Position numbers and translations under genes: made by a program | The notes under the pieces: model-generated | Told to the model about the DNA's origin: nothing | The model's database searches: none | The model's input: the letters and a program-made list of their open reading frames with translations, nothing else | In this document: positions 54,671 to 63,234 of the stretch, piece by piece | Position numbering within the stretch: position 1 is the first letter of the stretch | How the letters are laid out: each line of letters begins with the position of its first letter | Origin: Flavobacterium flavigenum | GTDB taxonomy: Bacteria > Bacteroidota > Bacteroidia > Flavobacteriales > Flavobacteriaceae | Length of the DNA stretch: 64,000 nucleotides | Reading direction: 5' to 3' | Assembly (NCBI RefSeq): GCF_027111255.2 | Contig: NZ_CP114285.2 | Coordinates: forward strand, 4,154,001 to 4,218,000

Positions 54671-56011
54671 CTATAGGTTGTACTCTTCAATTTTTCGATA
54701 CAACGTCGCAATACCAATTTCTAATAATCTAGCCGTCTCCGCTTTATTCCCTTTGGTGTAATTTAAAACCTTCTGAATATGCAGTTTTTCAATACTCTGT
54801 ATAGAAAAAGCCGACATAGATTTATTACTTTTTTCTTGTTGATGTTGCATTTCATAAGGCAAAACATCAGAAGTCAGTGTTTCGCTGTTACTTAAAATAA
54901 CCGATCTTTCAATAATATTTTTGAGTTCACGGATATTTCCCGGCCAGGAATAATTTTCTAATTTCTGAATAAAATCATCTGAAATAGATAAAGTCTTTTT
55001 GTTTGTCTTTTCAGAAAATTGTTTGACGAAAAAATGAACCAAAAGCGGAATATCTTTTACTCTTTCTTTTAATGAAGGCAATTTTATTTCGAAAATATTC
55101 AGACGAAAATACAAGTCAGAACGGAAACGATGCGCTTCGCTTTCTTCTTTTAAATCTCTGTTTGTTGCTGCAATTAACCGGAAATTCGATTTTTTTGAAG
55201 TCGTATCACCAACCGGAATGTATTCGCTGGTTTCTAAAACGCGTAATAATTTTGCCTGAAGATCAATTGGCATTTCTCCAATTTCATCTAAGAATAAAGT
55301 CCCGCCATTTGCTTCTTCAATAAAACCTTTTTTATCTTTTAAAGCTCCCGTAAAAGCTCCTTGTTTGTGACCAAAAAGTTCGCTTTCCAGAATTTCCTTG
55401 CTGAAAGTACTGCAATTTAAGGCCACAAAAGATTTTCCTGCGCGATTGCTGTTTTCATGAATCGCCTGCGCAAAAACTTCTTTTCCGGTCCCGGTTTCTC
55501 CGGTTAATAAAACAGTCGAATCAGTTTTAGCAACTTTTTTAGCTAAATCTATAACTTGTTCAATTCCTTTTGATTTTCCGATAATGGTATCAAAAGAATA
55601 TTTGTCACTGATACGTTTTTCAAGCTGTTGTACTTTTTTCTGTAGCTGAACTTTATCAACGGCTTTGTACAAAAGCGGAATAATTTTATCATTATCGTCG
55701 CCTTTGACGATATAATCAAAAGCCCCGTTTTTCATCGCCTGTACACCGTCAGGAATATTTCCGAAAGCAGTCAATAAAATAACTTCCGTTAAAGGAAAAC
55801 TTCCTTTTATATTTTGAAGAAAATCAACACCGTTTCCATCAGGCAATTTCACATCACACAAAACGACATCAATATCCGTTTGTTCCAATTTCTTAAAACC
55901 TGATTTTAAATCTTTGGCTTCAAAAACTTCAAATCCTTCCGATTTTATAATTCGTGCCAAAAGACTTCTCAGTTTTTCTTCGTCGTCTATAATTAATATT
56001 TTGTGTGTCAT
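54671..56011 (-). CDS. Sigma-54-dependent response regulator (NtrC type) of the kdp locus
   Basis: Order: receiver domain (1-120) with phosphoacceptor Asp53; AAA+ sigma-54 activator domain (about 140-375) with Walker A GETGTGKE (171-178) and GAFTGA (218-223), the loop that touches sigma-54; Fis-type helix-turn-helix at the C terminus (NKAETARLLEIGIATLYRKI). In E. coli the kdp operon is controlled by KdpE, an OmpR-type regulator. Here the NtrC-type protein sits upstream of kdp, and the split KdpD plus a kinase sit downstream. That it controls kdp is inferred from position. Confidence 0.92.
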   Translation of the reverse strand: MTHKILIIDDEEKLRSLLARIIKSEGFEVFEAKDLKSGFKKLEQTDIDVVLCDVKLPDGNGVDFLQNIKGSFPLTEVILLTAFGNIPDGVQAMKNGAFDYIVKGDDNDKIIPLLYKAVDKVQLQKKVQQLEKRISDKYSFDTIIGKSKGIEQVIDLAKKVAKTDSTVLLTGETGTGKEVFAQAIHENSNRAGKSFVALNCSTFSKEILESELFGHKQGAFTGALKDKKGFIEEANGGTLFLDEIGEMPIDLQAKLLRVLETSEYIPVGDTTSKKSNFRLIAATNRDLKEESEAHRFRSDLYFRLNIFEIKLPSLKERVKDIPLLVHFFVKQFSEKTNKKTLSISDDFIQKLENYSWPGNIRELKNIIERSVILSNSETLTSDVLPYEMQHQQEKSNKSMSAFSIQSIEKLHIQKVLNYTKGNKAETARLLEIGIATLYRKIEEYNL

Positions 56012-56158
56012 TTATGGAAGTTGCTAAAATCAAATATTATTTTAGAAGTACAAATTTAGTTTTTAAATCATTTGCCTTTAGAATTCAAAATATAAATTTG
56101 GTTTCAAACATTATAAATCTATTAACACCGAAGAATTTAGCATTCGTAACAAATAAAT

Positions 56159-56166
56159 TAATTTTG
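56159..56166 (+). promoter_or_regulatory. Candidate -7 promoter element for the LLM gene
   Basis: TAATTTTG fits TAnnTTTG, 20 bases before the ATG at 56187. The -33 position only has TTTAG. Confidence 0.5.
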
Positions 56167-56186
56167 CAAAAAGATATTTATTTTAC

Positions 56187-57197
56187 ATGAAAAATCCAAT
56201 TTCACTCTCCATATTAGAACTTGCTATTATCAATAATAACAGTAATGCAGCTGAAACATTAAATAAAACAAAAGAAATTGCCCAACTAACAGATCGTTTA
56301 GGTTATAAAAGGTTCTGGCTTGCTGAACACCACAATATGGCACATGTCGCCAGTACGGCAACAGTTGTCTTAATCGGTTATGTTGCCAGTCAGACACAAA
56401 ATATCCGTGTTGGTTCTGGTGGAATTATGCTGCCGAATCATTCGCCATTAATCGTTGCAGAGCAATTTGGAACACTGGAAACTTTATATCCAGGCAGAAT
56501 CGACTTAGGCTTGGGGAGAGCGCCAGGAACGGATCAGCCAACTGCAGAAGCTATTCGAAAAGATTTCTTCGAACAGGCTCAGCGTTTTCCACAAAACGTT
56601 TCTAAACTTCAGGAGTATTTTTCAGAGGAAAATGCGACGGCAAAAGTTCGTGCTTTTCCTGCCGAAGGAACAAAAGTACCAATCTGGATTTTAGGTTCTA
56701 GTATGGAAAGTGCTTCCTTAGCGGCTTCTTACGGGTTTCCGTATGCTTTTGCAGGGCATTTTGCACCTCGTCAGATGCTACAGGCTTTTGAGTTTTATCG
56801 CGACAATTTTCAGCCTTCAAAATTTCTGGATAAACCCAAAACCATGGCCTGCGTGAATATTATTGCTGCCGATACAGATGAAGAAGCCGAAAAATTATCG
56901 ACAAGTTTGTACCAGATGTTTCTGAATTTAATTCGAAATGACCGAAAAGGGCTTCAGCCACCTGTTGATTCCCTTGATGATATTATGAGCGAAGAAGAAC
57001 GTTTTCATGTCAATCAGATGACGGCATGTTCATTCGTGGGAGGTAAAAAGCAACTGGCAATAGATTTGAAAAAATTCATCGATTATTCCCGAATTGACGA
57101 GCTGATGATTACCAGTCCAATTTTCGACCATCAGGCGAAATTGAAAAGTCTGCAACTGACTAAAGAAGTACTTGATGAATTGAATTCTAATAGATAA
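56187..57197 (+). CDS. LLM class flavin-dependent oxidoreductase
   Basis: A 336-residue luciferase-like TIM-barrel protein. Typical blocks are YKRFWLAEHHNMAHVAS, IRVGSGGIMLPNHSPL and DLGLGRAPGTD, as in the YhbW/MsnO8-like group. Such enzymes use reduced FMN or F420 to oxidise small substrates; the substrate cannot be told. It is a single gene with a promoter motif and a bidirectional terminator. Confidence 0.88.
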   Translation: MKNPISLSILELAIINNNSNAAETLNKTKEIAQLTDRLGYKRFWLAEHHNMAHVASTATVVLIGYVASQTQNIRVGSGGIMLPNHSPLIVAEQFGTLETLYPGRIDLGLGRAPGTDQPTAEAIRKDFFEQAQRFPQNVSKLQEYFSEENATAKVRAFPAEGTKVPIWILGSSMESASLAASYGFPYAFAGHFAPRQMLQAFEFYRDNFQPSKFLDKPKTMACVNIIAADTDEEAEKLSTSLYQMFLNLIRNDRKGLQPPVDSLDDIMSEEERFHVNQMTACSFVGGKKQLAIDLKKFIDYSRIDELMITSPIFDHQAKLKSLQLTKEVLDELNSNR

Positions 57198-57215
57198 TGC
57201 TAGATTTAAATGCAT

Positions 57216-57246
57216 AAAAAAGTGACTCAATCGAGTCACTTTTTTT
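57216..57246. terminator. Bidirectional intrinsic terminator
   Basis: AAAAAAGTGACTC-AATC-GAGTCACTTTTTT lies between convergent genes; the right end overlaps the stop codon of the PNPOx-like gene. Confidence 0.93.
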
Positions 57247-57745
57247 ATAGCTTTAATTTTCCTTCAACACCTATATCTGTGGTGTTTCCAAACAATGCTG
57301 ATCCTGCCATTTTAAGCAATGAAATAACTTTTCCGTCTTTTGTGTCCCAGTAATAAGCATCCGATGGAGTCACTTTTATAACTGTAACGTTTGGGTCATT
57401 TTTGCCTTCTTCAAACCAGGCTTTGGCAACAGGCGTCCATAATTCGTCAATTATAGCCTGATCTTTGTATATCGACGCTGCACCGTATATCGAAATATAT
57501 TGTGAGCTTGCATTGTTAGCAAAAAACAATTGAACCTGATTGTCTTTTAAAATTTCAAAATTCTTATTACTGTTTGCAGAACTAATAAACCACAAATTTC
57601 CTTCATCATCAATATCCTGAATATTCATTGGTCGTGATTGAAGAGGTGTTTTTGTTAATTCAGTTACAAAAATTCCTGTTTTAATTTCTTTTACTAATGA
57701 AATTATTTTTTCTACTGCTTCTTTATTATCTAAATCTTTATGCAT
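57245..57745 (-). CDS. Pyridoxamine 5'-phosphate oxidase-like general stress protein
   Basis: A 166-residue split-barrel flavin-binding protein. PLQSRPMNIQDIDDEGNLWF and WDTKDGKVISLLKMAGSALF fit the general-stress-protein-26-like group of the PNPOx superfamily. These bind FMN or FAD and act in stress responses; the reaction is not known. The next gene upstream, a SpoIIAA-like protein, ends 20 bases before the likely start, so the two probably form an operon. Confidence 0.85.
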   Translation of the reverse strand: MHKDLDNKEAVEKIISLVKEIKTGIFVTELTKTPLQSRPMNIQDIDDEGNLWFISSANSNKNFEILKDNQVQLFFANNASSQYISIYGAASIYKDQAIIDELWTPVAKAWFEEGKNDPNVTVIKVTPSDAYYWDTKDGKVISLLKMAGSALFGNTTDIGVEGKLKL

Positions 57746-57763
57746 AATATCTTTATTTATAGT

Positions 57764-58138
57764 TTAATCCAAGTCAATTTTTTCTGATGTCCAGTCTACG
57801 GCCAGCATATAATCTTCTTTTTTAAATCCTTTGAATTCTCCCGGCATAATTGTATTGAAAACTTTAGTGAAATTAATCATTCTCTGACAGTCTGTTACAA
57901 TAGCAGCTCTTGTCCATTTTGTAATGTTTTTAAAACTTAGCAAAGATTCATGAAGCCACGCACCCAAAGCAAAATCAGTTGGAGAGTTGTCAAAAAATAA
58001 TAAATAGTTTAGTTTTTGTGCTTCATCGATTAAAAGACGTACTTCTGATTTCACAAAATCAACATCGCCTTTCACTACGTGACCAGCTGTTTTAAAACCA
58101 ATCATATTTTCTGGTAATTCCTTAATTTTTTCAATCAT
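57764..58138 (-). CDS. SpoIIAA-like (STAS-fold) protein
   Basis: The 124-residue product from the ATG at 58138 (MIEKIKELPENMIGFKTAGH) matches the SpoIIAA-like family with its FKGFKKEDYMLAVDW C-terminal end. The frame continues up to 58261, but those residues are not family-like. The family has a STAS-like fold without a known partner and often travels with stress genes; here the PNPOx-like gene follows. Role unknown. Confidence 0.82.
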   Translation of the reverse strand: MIEKIKELPENMIGFKTAGHVVKGDVDFVKSEVRLLIDEAQKLNYLLFFDNSPTDFALGAWLHESLLSFKNITKWTRAAIVTDCQRMINFTKVFNTIMPGEFKGFKKEDYMLAVDWTSEKIDLD

Positions 58139-58340
58139 AACATTTAAATTTTGCAGGTTAAATTCATTTTTACAAAAATACCTGACTAGTGGGTTTCTGG
58201 GTTTATGTAAAAAGCTGATTATCTTACATAATTTCAATGTGAGGCGAAATTGGTTTATCAAAAATCCCTTTTAAAATGATAAGGAATTCTACTTAAAAAA
58301 GTATTAAATTAGCTTTCATTATAAAATGTAAATTCAAGTT

Positions 58341-58961
58341 ATGCTTAAGAGAATAGTAGTTGTTTCCGGAATTGTACTTGCCGTTATTTTGGCTTTCAGA
58401 TATTGTGAATTCAAAAAAAATGATGATGACGGAATTGAGTATAATACAAATCTCATTCAGCAGCAAATCTTAAATGTTGGCAAATTAGTTGTTACTGAGG
58501 GGCATTTTTCTGAAGTCATCACTTATAAAAACCAGCAGAAATATTTCATGAATATGATTTCGTTTGAGAAGAAAGCACTTGTTGTCGTAAACGCAAATGT
58601 TACAGTTGCCTACGATTTACATAAAATGAAATATGATATTGATGAAAAAAATAAAACGATTACCATTCTTACTATTCCGAAAGAAGAAATTACCATCAAT
58701 CCCGATATTCAGTTTTATGATGTGGAACAAAGTAAACTAAACCCTTTTACAGGAGATGATTACAATAAAATCAACAAGTCAGTGAAGGCGAATCTGGCTA
58801 AGAAAATCGATAAATCAACACTTAAAACAAACGCACAAAACCGATTAATAAGTGAATTATCCAAGATTTTGATTATGACCAATTCTATGGGATGGAAACT
58901 TCAGTATAATGGAAAAACGATTGAATCTGAGAGTGAGTTGAATCAGGATTTGAAGTTGTAA
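58341..58961 (+). CDS. DUF4230 family protein, membrane-anchored
   Basis: A 206-residue protein with one N-terminal membrane segment (about residues 4-20) and an outer domain typical of DUF4230 (KLVVTEGHFSEVITYKNQQK, YDIDEKNKTITILTIPKEEI). The function is unknown. It is divergent from the SpoIIAA-like gene and ends in the palindrome at 58968-59031. Confidence 0.82.
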   Translation: MLKRIVVVSGIVLAVILAFRYCEFKKNDDDGIEYNTNLIQQQILNVGKLVVTEGHFSEVITYKNQQKYFMNMISFEKKALVVVNANVTVAYDLHKMKYDIDEKNKTITILTIPKEEITINPDIQFYDVEQSKLNPFTGDDYNKINKSVKANLAKKIDKSTLKTNAQNRLISELSKILIMTNSMGWKLQYNGKTIESESELNQDLKL

Positions 58962-58967
58962 AGAAAA

Positions 58968-59031
58968 AATCTCGCAAAGTCGCAAAGTCGCAAAGTTTCT
59001 AAATGTATTTGCTTTGCGACTTTGAGAGATT
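58968..59031. repeat. GCAAAG-type inverted repeat between convergent genes
   Basis: Arms of 20 bp (58968-58987 and 59012-59031, AATCTCGCAAAGTCGCAAAG) pair with one mismatch. A-runs and T-poor flanks mean that it may work as a terminator only in part. The GCAAAG units match those in the element at 46017-46195. Confidence 0.82.
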
Positions 59032-59052
59032 AAAAAATCTTCGTGTAATATT

Positions 59053-60810
59053 TTAAACCGTTTCCTTATCAAAAATCAAATCCAAACCACCGGAAATTAA
59101 ATGCGCCACTTCAGGACGTTTTATTTTCAATTGTTCTAAATGATTTAATACTTCCTGTAAAAGCTGTTTTTCATCAGAATCTTTCAAAAGTTCTGTAATT
59201 TCAACAGCAAGCAGCCAGTCGTTTGGATGATTATTTTTTAATTTTTCAAAAACCGATCGTAGTTCAGATTTAGAACCTTTATTATCGCGAATGTTCCGAA
59301 CAGTCGAATATAAAAATTCCAAATCATCGCGTTCATCTGTATGTTTTGCTTTGATGGTTTTAGAAGCCGGAACAATATTAACCAGATCGAAGCTATTTAC
59401 ATCGGCCGGACCGGAAAATGCCGAAACTACTTTTTTGCCAATAGCCATATCATAATTGCCCCATTCCGGCTGGAACAGAATCGTTTCGCCATGTGTTACG
59501 GTACAATTTTTAAAACTAATTAAGATAATTTCTCCATGCAGATTTCTTGAACCTGTAATGATGTCGCCTTCTACAACAATATTACCTTCAAATTCCAATT
59601 TTACAGTTTCGCTTTCAACAATGCTGTACGCCTGTAAATCTTTCGGACTCATATCTTCAATAGCCAGATTAAAGCCTTTCAGTTTTCCAATTGGGCTTCC
59701 AAATCCTTGTGGGTGTGTCAAAGTTCCGTGACCGACTAATTCTTTCTCACGGTACGATAAGGCGGTTTTTCCGGTTGTCTGAATGTAAACCGGTTTTCCT
59801 TCTTCTTCGATAACATTAGTGAAAATACCTGAAATTTGTAAACCGGTACTCAGCTCAATCGTTCCCAAAGCATTTGATTGGATTAGCTTCTGAATTCCGG
59901 AAAGGCCTCCGGTTCGTAAAGCCATTTTATTAGCAAATTCTTCTAAAATCAGACTCAGGTGCGAAAATGTAGGCGTTACATACAACTGAGGCTGTAACTG
60001 TGTGATATCAAAATTCTGATTTGCAGCAGAAATGTCATAAGGGATTTTCTTCACATTATCGGTCATACAATGAGCACTTTCACCAATTGAAGAAAGCAGT
60101 CCAGCACCATAAATTTTAGGGTTTTCTATCGTTCCAATTAAGCCATATTCTACTGTCCACCAGTGTAGGTTTCGAATTTGGGCCATTTCAGACAATTCGC
60201 CCATGTTTTTTTGTAAATCGGCAACTGCTTTTTCAGCTTCCTCGATTTTTTCTTGTGATGTATCTTCGGCTTCTTTTAAAATCGAAAGCAGTCGGATCGC
60301 TTCATACATCTGATAATCTTTATAGGATGAGATTGCTTTACATCCAATTTCTCCAAAGCGTCTTAAATATTCAGCATATTCCGGATTCGCAATGATAGGG
60401 GCGTGACCGGCACCTTCATGAATAATATCCGGTGCAGGAGTATATTCAATATGCTCTAATTGTCTGATATCAGAAGCAATAACCAAAACATTATACGCCT
60501 GAAATTCCATGAAAGCATTGGGTGGAATAAACCCGTCAACAGCAACGGCAGCCCAGCCAATCTCGGTCAGGATTCGGTTCATGCCGTACATGCTCGGAAT
60601 AGAATCAATTTCGATTCCGGTTTTTTTCAAACCATCCAGATAAGAATGATGTGCTACTTTTGATAAATAATCTACATTTTTACGCATTACGTAACGCCAA
60701 ACCGCCTGATTAATGGGCGTATAATCGCTGTAATCCTGAGGTTTGATGAATTGCTTTAAATGTTTGGGCAATCTTTCTAATAACGGATTTGTTTCAATAT
60801 TTGGATTCAT
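59053..60810 (-). CDS. Aromatic amino acid hydroxylase (phenylalanine 4-monooxygenase) with C-terminal extension
   Basis: The biopterin-dependent hydroxylase domain covers about residues 20-340. The iron ligands are His131 and His136 (HEGAGH) and Glu221 (WTVEYG). A helical insertion (about 175-210, E/K-rich) separates them. Residues of about 345-585 form an extra region not present in short bacterial PhhA enzymes. The reaction expected is tetrahydrobiopterin- and O2-dependent hydroxylation of phenylalanine to tyrosine; tryptophan or tyrosine as substrate cannot be excluded. It stands alone on the minus strand. Confidence 0.88.
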   Translation of the reverse strand: MNPNIETNPLLERLPKHLKQFIKPQDYSDYTPINQAVWRYVMRKNVDYLSKVAHHSYLDGLKKTGIEIDSIPSMYGMNRILTEIGWAAVAVDGFIPPNAFMEFQAYNVLVIASDIRQLEHIEYTPAPDIIHEGAGHAPIIANPEYAEYLRRFGEIGCKAISSYKDYQMYEAIRLLSILKEAEDTSQEKIEEAEKAVADLQKNMGELSEMAQIRNLHWWTVEYGLIGTIENPKIYGAGLLSSIGESAHCMTDNVKKIPYDISAANQNFDITQLQPQLYVTPTFSHLSLILEEFANKMALRTGGLSGIQKLIQSNALGTIELSTGLQISGIFTNVIEEEGKPVYIQTTGKTALSYREKELVGHGTLTHPQGFGSPIGKLKGFNLAIEDMSPKDLQAYSIVESETVKLEFEGNIVVEGDIITGSRNLHGEIILISFKNCTVTHGETILFQPEWGNYDMAIGKKVVSAFSGPADVNSFDLVNIVPASKTIKAKHTDERDDLEFLYSTVRNIRDNKGSKSELRSVFEKLKNNHPNDWLLAVEITELLKDSDEKQLLQEVLNHLEQLKIKRPEVAHLISGGLDLIFDKETV

Positions 60811-61046
60811 TTGGAAAAACTGTAGGTTGAAATGTAAAATTACAAATTTGAGGTATTGAAAATGACTTTTATACTATTTAATTTAAATAAAAAGCGTCTT
60901 TTGTTAGTGAATTGTTAGTTTTTGTCACTCGCATGGTTTAGAATATTTCTTCAATACGTATTATTTTATGAGGGGTAAATTAGAACTGAAAAAATAACAA
61001 TAAAATACTTAGTTTTACAAAAAGTATATTTAAGGTATTCATAAGT

Positions 61047-62132
61047 ATGAAAGTTTTGTTGATCATTTTAATAATAGCTGTGTTCGCCTTTTTAGGTATA
61101 AGGTATTTTTTATTCCGAATAGGAGATCATGTAAATAATAAAGTCTCCGATTCGTATTTTTATCATTACAGAAAAAATTTGATTGTGCATTCTCCAATGG
61201 GCAATTGGTTTGAATTGGGATATTTTGAATCTGATGCTGATGTTGAATCTTTTCAGCCCATAAACAGGGATTTTGGAAAAGATAAAAAGGATGTTTTCTG
61301 GAAAGGAAGAAAGCAAGCTGTTGATTATGCAACTTTTCAGGTAGATGCTTCCGGAATTATTAAGGATAAAAACCATGTTTATACTACGAACGGAAAAGAA
61401 TATAATTTTTTAGGAATTATAGAAGGAGCAGATCCTAAAAGTTATCAACTGCTGGATTCCTCACTTCCGGATTATAAGCGGATTAGCTGGTTCAGGGATG
61501 CTAATGCAATTTTCTACAGGGGTAAAAAAACAGAAGGAGATCCGTTAACTTTTAAACCTTTGAACGATGCAATTGCTATAGACGCAAATTACATTTATTC
61601 GATTATTCATCAAAGAGGAGACGGTTTGTATGCTTTTGAAGTTGATGAAGTAATCCGAAAACATAAAAGAGTTGAAGGTGAAATCAAGGTTGTTAACGAA
61701 TCATACGTCCAAATCGGAAATGCTGTAGTTTCTGCTTTTACCAAAGATGAATTTACGCTGCATACTTTCGAAACTATTAAAACTACCAAAGCAATTGATT
61801 ATTATACAATAGTGATTAACGATACCTTGATTTACAAAGGAATAGTATATCCAGAAATTGATATTCAATCTTTTGAGCCATTAGATTATGGCTACTGCAA
61901 AGACAGGAAAAATGTGTATTATTCAGGCAAAAAAATAACCGGTGCTGCTATTTCAGCTTTTGAAATCCTCTCGCCGGATTATGCCAAAGACAGTAAAAAC
62001 GTATTTTACAAAAATAGTATTGTTGAAAAAGCAGATCCAAAAACATTTAAAAGGACTTCTGAAAATGATATTTGGGAGGACGGAACAAATAATTTCAGAA
62101 ATGGAAAAATTCTTGATAGAAAATTGAAATAA
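61047..62132 (+). CDS. DKNYY repeat family protein, membrane-anchored
   Basis: A 361-residue protein with one N-terminal membrane segment (about residues 2-24) and repeated DKNYY-type units, for example FGKDKKDVFWKGRK, IKDKNHVYTTNGKE, CKDRKNVYYSGKKI and YAKDSKNVFYKNSI. The repeats combine a Lys-Asp turn with a tyrosine strand. Families of this type occur as cell-surface proteins with unknown function. A 13-bp palindrome follows the stop. Confidence 0.85.
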   Translation: MKVLLIILIIAVFAFLGIRYFLFRIGDHVNNKVSDSYFYHYRKNLIVHSPMGNWFELGYFESDADVESFQPINRDFGKDKKDVFWKGRKQAVDYATFQVDASGIIKDKNHVYTTNGKEYNFLGIIEGADPKSYQLLDSSLPDYKRISWFRDANAIFYRGKKTEGDPLTFKPLNDAIAIDANYIYSIIHQRGDGLYAFEVDEVIRKHKRVEGEIKVVNESYVQIGNAVVSAFTKDEFTLHTFETIKTTKAIDYYTIVINDTLIYKGIVYPEIDIQSFEPLDYGYCKDRKNVYYSGKKITGAAISAFEILSPDYAKDSKNVFYKNSIVEKADPKTFKRTSENDIWEDGTNNFRNGKILDRKLK

Positions 62133-62142
62133 ATTTAGAGTT

Positions 62143-62180
62143 ATGAAAATAACGACTGTTCTAACAATCGTTATTTTCAT
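62143..62180. terminator. Palindrome at the meeting point of two convergent genes
   Basis: ATGAAAATAACGA (62143-62155) and TCGTTATTTTCAT (62168-62180) are perfect 13-bp arms with a 12-base loop. It overlaps the last codons of the minus-strand gene; a real T-run is lacking. Confidence 0.6.
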
Positions 62181-62595
62181 AATTTATTTTCTCCATTTTA
62201 TCCTCGTAAGTTTCAGTTTCTTTTTTGGTCATACGCACTTCCTTCAAGGTTACTTTTAATTGTTTTTTACTGTCAGGACTGATCCATAATCCATTAAAAT
62301 TTGTTCCTTCCTTCTTTAAAATCATAACTCCTGAAAATCCATGTTCGACTAATATAAGTTGGTTTTCATTCTTTTTATTTTGAGTAATGTCTAATTGTAT
62401 CCAGCTGCCGGATTTGTCATAGCGGTACATTGATGTGTACATTAAATCTGCGGTACAAGGATTTTCTTCTTCTTTTATATAAAATGTTACGGCTATTTTT
62501 CCGTCAATAGTGCCTTTGTAAAGCATACTTTTGGCAGATTGTGCCTTTGTGGTGACAGCAAAGAAGATACAAAGAAGAAGAATTAGTTTTTTCAT
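62161..62595 (-). CDS. Secreted protein of unknown function
   Basis: A 144-residue protein with a clear signal peptide (MKKLILLLCIFFAVTTKAQS). The mature part is beta-rich, containing YKGTIDGKIAVTFYIKEEEN and GTNFNGLWISPDSKK, and looks like a small periplasmic or surface domain. I recognise no family. It precedes the DKNYY gene convergently and shares a palindrome with it. The C terminus ends in ENNDC, partly encoded by that palindrome. Confidence 0.75.
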   Translation of the reverse strand: MKKLILLLCIFFAVTTKAQSAKSMLYKGTIDGKIAVTFYIKEEENPCTADLMYTSMYRYDKSGSWIQLDITQNKKNENQLILVEHGFSGVMILKKEGTNFNGLWISPDSKKQLKVTLKEVRMTKKETETYEDKMEKINYENNDC

Positions 62596-62631
62596 ATTTT
62601 AAGTAAATTGTTATTTTAAAATTATTGCAAT

Positions 62632-63015
62632 TTATTGATTTGCCTGATTTCTGAAATATTCAATTTTATAATTGAACATATAAGCCATATTGGCAGCACG
62701 CAATTTAGCTTCTTCTGCTAATTTTCCAAAAAATAAAGAATCAACAGTTTCGGTGAAAATTTCCATCCAGCGGTCAAAATGAGATTGATTTACAGGTAAT
62801 TGTTTGTGTGGCGGAAAAGGGCTTCCGGAATAGGTATGCTCTTCTAAAAGTAATGTCTGCCAGAAGCGGTACATTTTCTCTAGATGCTCCGGCCATCTTC
62901 CTATCATTTTTTGATTAAAAATAGGTCCGATCAAATCGTCGTTTTGTACTTTTTCGTAAAATGTATTGACTAAAAGTTTTATGTCTTCTATGTTTGAAAT
63001 ATCCTGGAGTGCCAT
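62632..63015 (-). CDS. Group III truncated haemoglobin
   Basis: A 127-residue globin of the 2-on-2 fold, group III: IEDIKLLVNTFYEKVQNDD, IGPIFNQ, the block YRFWQTLLLEEHTYSGSPF and the proximal-side HFDRWMEIFTETV. Group III globins bind O2 or NO and help to cope with nitrosative or low-oxygen stress. It stands alone in front of a candidate promoter (63041-63048). Confidence 0.9.
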   Translation of the reverse strand: MALQDISNIEDIKLLVNTFYEKVQNDDLIGPIFNQKMIGRWPEHLEKMYRFWQTLLLEEHTYSGSPFPPHKQLPVNQSHFDRWMEIFTETVDSLFFGKLAEEAKLRAANMAYMFNYKIEYFRNQANQ

Positions 63016-63040
63016 GTTTTTTAATTAAATTTTTGAGTTG

Positions 63041-63048
63041 CAAAAATA
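63041..63048 (-). promoter_or_regulatory. Candidate -7 promoter element for the haemoglobin gene
   Basis: On the minus strand TATTTTTG fits TAnnTTTG and lies 25 bases before the ATG at 63015. No -33 TTG was found. Confidence 0.5.
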
Positions 63049-63108
63049 CGATATAGCGCCTTTTTTATTTGCTGATATTTATCATAGCGGTATATTTTTT
63101 ACTTCTCG

Positions 63109-63217
63109 CGCTAACAAGCAGTTTGGAACTAAATTAAGTACATCATTCGGGTTTGCCAAATCTTCCAAATGCAAAACCAACTTCAAATTAAGTATAAAAC
63201 CCAAACTGCTTTTAGCG
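63109..63217 (-). repeat. attC-like imperfect palindrome behind an edge gene
   Basis: CGCTAACAAGCAGTTTGG (63109-63126) and CCAAACTGCTTTTAGCG (63201-63217) pair with one extrahelical base, over an inner 74 bases that contain GGGTTT/AAACCC inverted bits. Size, a GTTAGC-like end and an unpaired base recall attC sites of integron cassettes. It lies 17 bases behind the stop of the gene at 63235-63996. Confidence 0.55.
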
Positions 63218-63234
63218 TGTTTTATGTGCAGTTG

